Below are positions 1 to 8,100 of a stretch of DNA of 15,000 bases, one piece after another. The DNA is from Glandiceps talaboti (lineage: Eukaryota; Hemichordata; Enteropneusta; Spengelidae). How positions within the stretch are numbered: position 1 is the stretch's first letter; every line of letters starts with the position of its first letter. The notes beneath the pieces were generated by a model. That model was not told the origin of the DNA. It searched no databases and saw nothing but the letters and a program-made list of their open reading frames with translations. The stretch is taken from NCBI RefSeq assembly GCF_964340395.1, contig NC_135555.1, forward strand, positions 1,635,001 through 1,650,000, given 5' to 3'. Made by a program: the position numbers and the translations under genes.

Positions 1-368
1 GTATGTATGTATGTAAGTGTTTGAGCTACACGTATTTCTATCTTTGTTACTACAATATGGGTTGATAGGGATGACACTTCAGACAAAATATTATACATTG
101 TTAAAGCAGAAGCCATTGTGAGAGATTGGCTCAGATGTTGTTCATAACATTCAAGAAGGTGAATAATCAGCATGATATACCGATATGTTGACCCTCTAAA
201 ACGCATTCTTTACAAAACAAGTAAAACTAAAATAAACCAAACACAGACTGACCAACAAAAAACAAAAAGACGGTTTTAAATTGTGTCTTTTTACATTTAT
301 ATTAAAAATAAACTCCTTGTTATTCAGGCTAAAATTTATCTTGTTTACTTTATTTGTTACATTTGTAG
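1..368 (+). other. Last intron (3' part) of upstream dipeptidase paralog
   Basis: No coding block is visible here. The stretch opens with a short GTAT tetranucleotide run (1-14) and ends in a T-rich tract leading to a TTTGTAG acceptor at 362-368, directly before the coding block at 369. It is read as the 3' part of the last intron of the upstream gene, by analogy with intron 9 of the complete gene, which also ends in a TTTTGTAG acceptor in phase 0. ORFs on the opposite strand here have no recognisable content. Confidence 0.7.
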
Positions 369-488
369 GTACGTGATCGACTCTCCCAAATAACACCTTA
401 CGAAGATTCCCTACCACGTGACATCATAGGAGAAGTTAATAACACTTGTCGCCATTACGTCTATGACCCGGATAATACTACCCACTAA
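369..488 (+). CDS. Terminal coding exon of an upstream membrane dipeptidase paralog (partial gene)
   Basis: Reading from the acceptor in phase 0 gives 39 residues starting VRDRLSQITPYED, containing EVNNTCRH and VYDP, and stopping at TAA (486-488). The last exon of the complete gene at 12697-12810 starts [12 protein letters not shown] and carries the same EVNNTCRH and VYDP blocks; I count 21 identities over 37 aligned positions. The conserved cysteine matches the place of the C-terminal cysteine that links the two subunits in mammalian renal dipeptidase, and NNT beside it is an N-glycosylation sequon. The rest of the gene lies before the window, so whether it is intact is unknown; this exon shows no damage. 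Like its neighbour it ends in a polar tail with no hydrophobic GPI signal. Same strand and same splice phase point to tandem gene duplication. Confidence 0.88.
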   Translation, partial: VRDRLSQITPYEDSLPRDIIGEVNNTCRHYVYDPDNTTH

Positions 489-566
489 TACAAGTGGTGA
501 ATCAATGTATTTTTACTCTCGGTACTAGTATTCTTGGAGACAGACAGACATATCAAGCAACGGCAC

Positions 567-572
567 AATAAA
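567..572 (+). terminator. Probable poly(A) signal of the upstream dipeptidase gene
   Basis: A canonical AATAAA hexamer lies 79 nt after the TAA of the paralog's last exon. It is the first such hexamer downstream and would give a short 3' UTR of about 100 nt. The call rests on motif and position only. Confidence 0.5.
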
Positions 573-750
573 CATTTGGACGAGAGTGTGAAATGTTTTC
601 AATACTTTAGGGTGATTGGTGTTTTAAGTTTAGTTTCTAACCGACTCTTTCATTCCATGGTTATGTGTATATTAATTTGGAAAAACGATAGGACATTGAT
701 ATGAATAATACATAGTTTAGTGTACATGTAACAAGGTGATGTCTTTAGCA

Positions 751-924
751 GTTACTATGTACTACAGGGGGTATTTCAAGTTACTATGTACTACAGGGGG
801 TATTTCAAGTTACTATGTACTACAGGGGGTATTTCAAGTTACTATGTACTACAGGGGGTATTTCAAGTTACTATGTACTACAGGGGGTATTTCAAGTTAC
901 TATGTACTACAGGGGGTATTTCAA
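751..924. repeat. 29-bp tandem array, six identical copies
   Basis: Unit starts are at 751, 780, 809, 838, 867 and 896. Each unit begins GTTACTATGTACTACAG, continues through GGGGTATTTCAA, and I see no substitutions among the six. Because 29 is not a multiple of three, the array stays open in the + frame by cycling through all three frames, which creates a 112-codon ORF at 736-1074 that is not a credible gene. There are no spacers, so it is not CRISPR-like. Perfect identity suggests recent expansion or homogenisation. Confidence 0.95.
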
Positions 925-1252
925 TACGGTGGTGGAATGAACAGTTTTGAGGAATGGTGTATCGTTTGCGTTGGGGGACGTCAGGTCGATATTTTAACAA
1001 TATACGTAGTGCATCGTCGCAAACCACGACCTTTTTACGGTACCGTTCTTAACGAGCCGGTCCCTTCGAAGTAATAATAGCTCTGGTTTGCGAGAATGAC
1101 GTAGAGAATATTGACACTTTGGTAGACAAATACCAGAAGACAAGAATTTTTAACAGTTTGGTGGAACGAATTGCAAATCAGAAATATAATCATTTTGAAG
1201 CACATCGTGATAACATAAATTAATTTATCATCATTAAAAATACCCTAAAAAC

Positions 1253-1289
1253 ACAAACAAACAAACAAACAAACAAACAAACAAACAAA

Positions 1290-1348
<59 letters not shown>

Positions 1349-1372
1349 CAACACCAACAACAATAACAACCC
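1253..1372. repeat. Compound microsatellite (AAAC)n-(AC)n-(AAC)n
   Basis: About ten AAAC units (1253-1293) run into about 27 AC units (to about 1347), followed by an impure ACA/ACC-rich tail. The minus-strand ORF across it, rich in Cys-Val and Phe-Val-Cys-Leu, is the repeat read as protein. Confidence 0.95.
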
Positions 1373-1760
1373 AAAAGCAATGCCTGCCTCGATGTATAAA
1401 AGTGTATTTGTTTCACATTAAGATAACAGTCTCCACACATACAGTTAATAGGCACTCTACGTACAAACAAACCTGAAAGTAAATCTTGCCAGTGTGTTAT
1501 AAGACCACGATCGAGGGGAAGAAAGAAATGACATTTTATGTCCTGATGCTATTTCAGGTTCGAAAAATCTTAGAGTGAATTCATTCCAGAACCCATGGTT
1601 TAGCTGTGAAGGACACTCAACACATTCAAAACGGGCACAAATTAACACATCAATACTGACACAGTGAGATGACCCAAGTACACATGTGTGGGCAAAAATG
1701 AATGTTTTAGTCACGTTCATGTAAATTAAAAGATTAAAAGTATGTCGAAGTTGAAATACA

Positions 1761-1768
1761 TGACGTCA
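1761..1768. promoter_or_regulatory. Perfect palindromic CRE (TGACGTCA)
   Basis: The full 8-bp CREB/ATF consensus lies in the intergenic region, about 2.6 kb before the dipeptidase start codon. An incomplete relative, TGACGTCC, is at about 3001. The same 8-mer also occurs inside exon 3 (about 7325), where it is coding sequence (IDVI), so the motif alone is weak evidence of regulation. Confidence 0.3.
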
Positions 1769-2878
1769 TTAATTCGAAATAAATATCGCGTTGTTGCTAC
1801 ATATGGTGAATATCAAACATAGAGAAAATAATTTTGAGTTGAAAAACGGAAGTGAATGGTTATTTTCTCTTTGCTACACTCAGGATGTATCGTTCAGGTA
1901 CTTTACATTTGATTTGTTTGAAGGACGAAAGCAAGCCATTTTCATTTTCCCACAAGTCATAATGACAACTTGTTTCCCAAATGATTACGTAACACGGCAT
2001 TCAGAGTTTTTGTTAGGGAAAGCGAGTCAGAGCGACACTCCTTCGACACAAGACGGTCGTTATCGCCAGTGACACTGGTGGTTGATAGAGTCCATGTGAA
2101 TAATCAAATAAGGAATCTAGATCTGTGACATCTTGAACTCGCACAACGACATTGCAATTAAACATAGGATAGAAGGTAAGTGACTTTTTGTATGTGCAAT
2201 ATTCGAGGTTTCTATCCAAATGTAGGAATGGTTGACTCATGACCAAGTACAGTCTACCCAGGCAGCTAATGAAACTCTTATGATTATAAACGAAGAACTC
2301 CAATGTTCCCTAGGCCATCCAGGGTTAATGGCTTTACTTAGCACACTATTACAGTGAACATATGCCTTCATCGAATGCGTGTTGTCCCCAGCGAATAGCC
2401 ATACAGTGTACATGACAGTAAATAGAGCATTGATTTTGGATTTAGTAAATTCCGAATATCGTAAAGTTTTAGGATTTTAAAGCGAAAAGGGACAGTCTGT
2501 AGTCGTTGTTGCCTGTGCCTGAATTTGATGTATGCATAGTGAATTCGAATGGCATGCGGTTCCGTGGCACGATGCTACATTGTTTAATAATATCGATTTT
2601 GGATGTGACCGGCCAGGTTGACCGGAGAAGTTAGGTTAGACCATATGAATTCAAATCGATAGGTTTTATGGTTATTTGTCAACATGTTCATATTATAATG
2701 TGACGATAAGAAGGAGTCTAAGGATATATCCATTTTTAATTATAACCGTTCGAACTTGTAGAGTTCAGTGTTGCAATCAAAATAGACGAGGGAACAATTC
2801 ACTTTCAACTTTTGCCTGCGGATAGGGTACATTTAATAGGGCTGTAATACAATGTACAACGCTGCCATTATATAATCG

Positions 2879-2942
2879 AATGACAAGTTTACATTTTCAC
2901 ACCAACACCAACACCAACACCAATGACAAGGTTCACTTTCAG
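2879..2942. repeat. Hexanucleotide run flanked by an imperfect duplication
   Basis: About four copies of a CAACAC hexamer (2898-2923) sit between two related blocks. The left one starts AATGACAAGTTTACATTTTCA's first 20 bases at 2879, and the right one starts AATGACAAGG at 2922. This looks like a two-copy repeat of about 43 bp with a slippage-expanded core. Confidence 0.7.
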
Positions 2943-3114
2943 TATTTAGTTATCAAAACCTTTCTTGGTTGCCAAGTAATTTGGAAAGGACCAAATTGAT
3001 GTGACGTCCTATAATATTTTAGCACTTTCACCCCGCCCGAAGTCTTCTTGTCCATAATCTCATTCTTCTGGGTCTGTCGTTTCATTGTTCGTAACATCTG
3101 TGTATTATTTATCT

Positions 3115-3157
3115 ATTTTATTTTATTTTATTTTATTTCATTTATTTATTTATTTTT
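3115..3157. repeat. (TTTTA)n/(TTTA)n low-complexity tract
   Basis: TTTTA units pass into TTTA units and a T run, then a G-rich patch. It could be an old poly(A) tail of a retroelement in the opposite orientation, but no element body is recognisable next to it. Confidence 0.8.
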
Positions 3158-3469
3158 TGGGGGCGGGGAATAAACCAAACTTTGAAGATACCAGCATTAT
3201 TTGACGTTGATAATCCAAAAATTTAAAATAAAATGGTAACACTACCACCACGTAAGCTCATGATACAAGCTAGTGTAACGAACACTAGTACTTGATAAGG
3301 GTGATCCTAATTTTTCTTTTGTTTCTCATTACCTGACTGACCCAAATTTTCTGCTCCGACATCAAAATAAAAATATATTTTTATTTTCGCCCGTCCTTGA
3401 TATTTGGGGAACAGCGCCCTCTTTGGCAAGAATAAATAGGTGTCTTAACTGCCGACGTCATTTACAGTC

Positions 3470-3655
3470 ATGGCGGCGACAACGACAGTTGTTCATGAAC
3501 AGAACTTTTCTTTGATGACGGAAGTTTTTTCAAGATGGGGCATTACAAAGAAGATCGAGGGGAGGAAGAAGAGAGGCAGAGATGATTTTTTTGCTTTTTT
3601 GAATGCTTTTCTTTTTCAAGTCAACCGACCGACCGACCCATTGTTGGAAAAGTAA
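3470..3655 (+). CDS. Doubtful 61-codon ORF with a good initiation context, unrecognised
   Basis: The start codon has G at -3 and G at +4 and sits in a CATGGCGGCGACAACG context like that of many housekeeping first exons. The predicted peptide begins MAATTTVV and has a basic stretch KKIEGRKKRGR around residues 27-37, which could act as a nuclear localisation signal, then a Phe-rich end. An AATAAA lies at 3661-3666, only a few bases after the TAA, too close for a normal 3' UTR but suggestive. I recognise no family and no good splice donor. It may be chance, or a first exon whose partners are not visible. Confidence 0.15.
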   Translation: MAATTTVVHEQNFSLMTEVFSRWGITKKIEGRKKRGRDDFFAFLNAFLFQVNRPTDPLLEK

Positions 3656-4360
3656 TGAGAAATAAAAACTAATATGGTCATCCTAAGATAATTATGGTCA
3701 ACAATGTATATTCTGTACTCTCTGTTATGATATTGTTCTGATATAAGTAAAACGATTCAAAATTAAAATGATTTACTTCCAAACATATCAGTGTGAAATT
3801 GTCATCAGTAAATATGAACCAAGAGTCTATAAACATTTATTCTTGTTCTCGTATTCACAATGTGTCTATAATTTGATACTGTTTGTGAATAATAAATTCA
3901 CAAACAACATCTTGTTCCCAATCCTATTTACATACAAGCTTACACCCCACTACACTGATTACACAAAAAGATCTAAGGTGGGGCAGTTCCTCAACAAATA
4001 CCCACGTGACTTTTCGATTGCCAAAACTTGAAACTTAAAAGAGTATATGAAGACAAAGAGAATACACACACTTAGTATATCGTAGCTGTTACTCGTTCAC
4101 TAAGGTACGAAAAACTTAGCGTAGTGGAAAACAAGATCACTTTTAGATGAAACACTATTGATGGACTTTTGGAGCTTGTATTCTGTTGGTTTGCTTAGGT
4201 AGAAATCGTATCGTTTTAGTCAATATATATTACTATAAAATCAAATTGCTGGCAGTTTTAAGATTCACGTCAAAACTGTGTTGTCTTCACACACGCCGAA
4301 ACTTTAATCTAATTGAATACTCTTTGGTTGAGTATTTCCCGTTACTTTATACTATTTGCA

Positions 4361-4402
4361 GTATCATAACTAGAAGACATCATCTTGTACAACCACCATG
4401 GC
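4361..4402 (+). promoter_or_regulatory. 5' UTR end and translation start context of the dipeptidase gene
   Basis: The start codon at 4398 sits in ACAACCACCATGG, an excellent animal initiation context (A at -3, G at +4). Just upstream, TTTATAC (4346-4352) is a weak TATA-like element and ACTATTTGCAG (to 4361) could be a splice acceptor. Sequence cannot decide whether transcription starts here or a non-coding first exon lies further upstream. Confidence 0.45.
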
Positions 4403-4609
4403 TGACATAAAAGTCCGAACCAAAGAAACAGACACCTGGTATCGACAACCACGTAACCGCTGGATCATGTTGGCGGTATTAATAGCTGTACTTGTATTGA
4501 TTATCATAATTGTTGTCGCAGTGGTAGCTTCCAATGGCTCTTCTAAACTCTCATCGGATCCTATGACAAGGGCACGACAATTAATGGAAAGGGTTCCTTT
4601 AGTAGACGG
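4398..4609 (+). CDS. DPEP1: Exon 1: cytosolic tail, transmembrane anchor, start of the ectodomain
   Basis: It encodes residues 1-70 and two bases of codon 71. The first 22 residues are hydrophilic and basic; 23-44 are almost all Ile, Val, Leu and Ala; NGS at 46-48 is a sequon just outside the membrane. The end, [14 protein letters not shown], is the family's lead-in to the catalytic barrel. The donor is GTAAGC and the intron is in phase 2. Human DPEP1 has a cleaved signal peptide here instead. Confidence 0.93.
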
Positions 4610-5024
4610 GTAAGCTATTTATCAATATTCATTATAGGTAGAATTGTCTATATATGTTATATCGGTCTCTTAGGCCTAAAACAATAATTGTTAGGTTCCG
4701 GTTACCCGACTCTAAACTTTTTTTACGTATTCGAGAAAAAATAAAATAAAATTGACGAACTCGTGGATGCGGAAACTGACATCAACTTAAAAAGAAAATA
4801 TGAAAATGTTCTTCCAATTTGTAATAGTTGTATATCTGATAGGAAGAAATAAATAACACAGAGACCATTTGGAAAACAATGGAAAACCTGAACTAGACAC
4901 TCACACATGAAAAAAAAATTTAAAAAAAATATACCTACCCTACCTATTCTAAAATTGAGCGTAATCGGAACCACACATTTGTTTTTAAATCGGAACCACA
5001 CAATTTTTTTATTAGGCCTTATGG

Positions 5025-5106
<82 letters not shown>

Positions 5107-8100
5107 GAGTGAACGTGTTGTGTGATTGATCAACTGTTGATAGTGGATAAGTACATCATACAGTGATACCTACAGTGTCTAGATACTTTACCATCCAATT
5201 AGTTACCTGTCAATTACCTGTCAATTACCTGTCAATTACCTATCAATTACCTGTCAATTACCTATCAATTACCTGTCAATTACCTGTCTCTTTCTGTTTC
5301 ACTCATTTTATGTTAATGACTATTATGATCCAAAACACCATACATCGATTCCCTGAACATCTTTTTTTCTTCCAGTAATTGTTCTATGATAGATTTATTA
5401 AGACAGTCAAAATTTAATTTAATTGCGTCATGTCCGATATTTTTTTTCATTCCCTGAAATGTTTAAGAGCGCTCCTTGCCACTTTTTGGAACTAGTACAA
5501 CATTTACGAATGAAAAATAGCGGTGATTTTTGTCAGTCGAAAATATGATTATAATACACATTTGAAATGTTACTAATTTCATTGTAATTTATCAATATTT
5601 ACAAAACCCATTACATATTAATTATTGAAAATATTAGTCATTTATATAATCTAAGAAGTTAAATATTTGTTATTTGTCACTTATGGTCACTTTTTGTCTA
5701 GACTTCGACGAATCGTTACCTTATATTCATAAACATGTTTGCATTGTCAATATTTAAGTGCTGATTAATACAAGCCCGGGCTTAGTATACTTTCTCACAG
5801 CTAGGAAACAAACAAACAATATGCACGGAACAATTGTAATGAGTGCCTGCTACTTGCGAGTCGTGCGCACCGTAACTCAGGCACTCTTGAACATCCCCAG
5901 AAATGTGTAACAAGCAAAAGACATGAATAATGTACTTATAGTAGAGGAAAGAAATCACAGTGTCTGTTCGATTCGTGACAGTCCAAATCCAAAAAAATGA
6001 AGCAGAAATATGTAATGTACATTTTACCTGTCAACAATGTTATGATATAAGCGCTGTGCAATGTGTCAATCTGTACTCCACTTTGACTATGTCATTTCAT
6101 TTCAGACATAACGATTTACCATGGCAACTTAAGACGAATTTTGACAATCGTTTGGAAAATATTGATCTTGAAATAAGCACAGCAGACAAGTTTGGCAAAT
6201 ATGGACATACAGATATACCACGTCTACGTCAGGGATTGATTGGGGCACAGGTAGAAGGAAATACTATGTTTTGTCATTTTCTCGTGTAACACATTTAATT
6301 TGATAAATTATCTAAAAGCTGAACCAATCTGATTGAAGTCTGTGGTGAATAAACCTCGATTTCTTTGTGGGTTGAAGGCTGAAGAACAAAATCGACAAGA
6401 ACCGACAAGAAGCGAAGGAAATATATGTAAATAAAGAAATCGGCCGTGTTCATACCATATCAGATTTTAAACAGATTGGATTCTGAGACTCGACGAGATT
6501 GTACTGATGACTTCTCAGAATTTGTATTGTATGAGTTGAAACAATATAATGTTGATATTCATCCTGACTAAACTGTTTTCTTCGTGAGATTTTAGTATCC
6601 ATTATTTTACAGGTGTCACGATATGTACATTTACAAATGTAAGAAAAGTCCGCTGTAAATGTTGAAATCGAATTGGCAAAATTACTGATTATTCCTACTG
6701 TAAAGTAAGACTATTAAACAAATCAAATATTTTGTACAAAGAATATCAGAACGATGGAGATTTAAACATCAGACGTCAACTTCTCCTGAATACATGTATT
6801 TCACAAATAGCTATATATAGTATTTTCTGGTAGGTCAGTTGTTTGTACACAATGTAATGATTTAACCTATCGATGCAGTGACATTCTATACAATATTGAC
6901 CGTTACCATGGCAACCGTTTAACTTGACAATCCACATCGTATAATGTTAGTTCGAGACACAGTCCAATAATAGGAATACCTGACATATTTCAGCAATTGC
7001 TATCCACTCCTTTGAATAGTTAAAATCTATAGACTACTATATATAATAACGCAGAAACAATGAAAGCCTCTCTATTGACTGTTGGCTTCATATTGTGTTT
7101 GTTTGGTTATCATTTGTTGCCTCGTTACATAATCTATTATCAGTACACAGAATAATTCATATGATTGCAAGGATAAATGTTGAGAGTGTGTATACGTTAT
7201 ATCAAATGCAGAATTATACATCACTATTGTACATTTCTTGTCTCAATTTATTCCAGTTTTGGGCAGCATATGTGTCATGTAACAGCCAATATAAAGATGC
7301 AATTCGCTTTGTTTTAGAACAGATTGACGTCATCAAACGATTTTCATCTCAATATCCAGATACATTTGAGTTTGTCACTAGTGTACAGGGTGAGTGTACC
7401 GTAGTTTTGACCCCCCTCCCCCGTTAAGTTTTTTTTATCGAGTCATGTAGACTTTTGACTCTTGATTTCTTAAAGTATCATTTCTGTAGAGGTTTGTCCC
7501 CCCCCCCCCCCACTTTCAATGCACGATGACTTTTGACCGTATATTTAGGACAACGTAATTTCAAATGTTACCGATTTCCAAATTTTTTTCGAGACTTTTT
7601 ACTCCTATTTTGTCACGGTGGCTCAATGTTGACATTTGACCCTTTAACCCACCGAGCGTTTGTGCATGTAATTTGAATCCGCCAACATAACAAATGTCTG
7701 TTTTTGCACATTGCAGGTATATGGGACGCTTTCAAAGCGGGTAAAATTGCCAGTCTGATAGGTGTGGAAGGCGGCCATGCTTTTGATAGTCAGTTGGGGA
7801 ACTTACGTATGCTGTACGAACTTGGTACTCGCTACATGACTATTACACACAGTTGTGATACACCGTGGTAAGTGCGCCCTCTGTGGGACTGTGCATCTAA
7901 AAAAATACAAATGTATGTGCGACTAGGGTATAAGATGATATGAACTTCATTCTGACTGAAAGTTGTATGTTTGGTGCAAACAATGTATTCAAAATGGCCG
8001 TGTAACTAAAGAGAGTCTATGGTATACTAAGTAAGCAACATAATTGGTTTAAGAGATAGACCCAGTCCAACTACGACAATTGAAGTTAAAAGAAGTGGGT

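Larger units (their letters stand above)
489..4397. other. Intergenic region between the two dipeptidase genes
   Basis: About 3.9 kb separate the stop codon of the upstream paralog from the start codon of the complete gene. I find no conserved protein domain on either strand; ORFs at 736-1074, 1791-2072, 3768-4031 and 4186-4410 (+) and at 1234-1720 and 2013-2303 (-) have no recognisable content, and several are simple repeats read as protein. The stretch contains the 29-bp array, several simple repeats, a CRE and a doubtful small ORF, listed separately. The rest looks unique. Regulatory DNA and the 5' UTR of the downstream gene must lie in its right-hand part. Confidence 0.7.
4610..6105 (+). 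other. Intron 1 (1.5 kb)
   Basis: It is bounded by GTAAGC and a TTTCATTTCAG acceptor. It carries the (GAT)n run, the 11-bp minisatellite and two palindromes listed separately. ORFs inside it on both strands are repeat artefacts. No retroelement protein is recognisable. Confidence 0.9.
6251..7256 (+). other. Intron 2 (1.0 kb)
   Basis: Bounded by GTAGAA and TTTATTCCAG. It contains an RFX-type X-box (6902-6915), a TATATATAA stretch near 7039 and a 31-codon signal-peptide-like ORF (7060-7155), listed separately. The rest, including 6251-6900, shows nothing recognisable. Confidence 0.9.

Noticed and set aside
751-924. Possible CRISPR-like array
   Set aside because: The copies are contiguous with no spacers, and the setting is an animal genome with spliced genes.
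736-1074. 112-codon ORF with repeating YYRGYFK, CTTGG and YYVLQGVF words
   Set aside because: It is the 29-bp array read in a cycling frame; the part beyond the array has no recognisable domain.
1234-1470. Minus-strand ORF rich in Cys-Val
   Set aside because: It is the (AC)n/(AAAC)n microsatellite read as protein.
4723-5133. Poly-Ile (minus) and poly-Met (plus) ORFs
   Set aside because: Both are translations of the (TGA)n run in intron 1.
5841-5886. Possible tRNA because of the GTGCCTG/CAGGCAC pair
   Set aside because: Only about 45 nt separate the ends, too short for a tRNA, and no anticodon or T arm fits.
7325-7332. CRE (TGACGTCA) inside exon 3
   Set aside because: It is explained by the conserved codons for I-D-V-I; there is no reason to call it regulatory.
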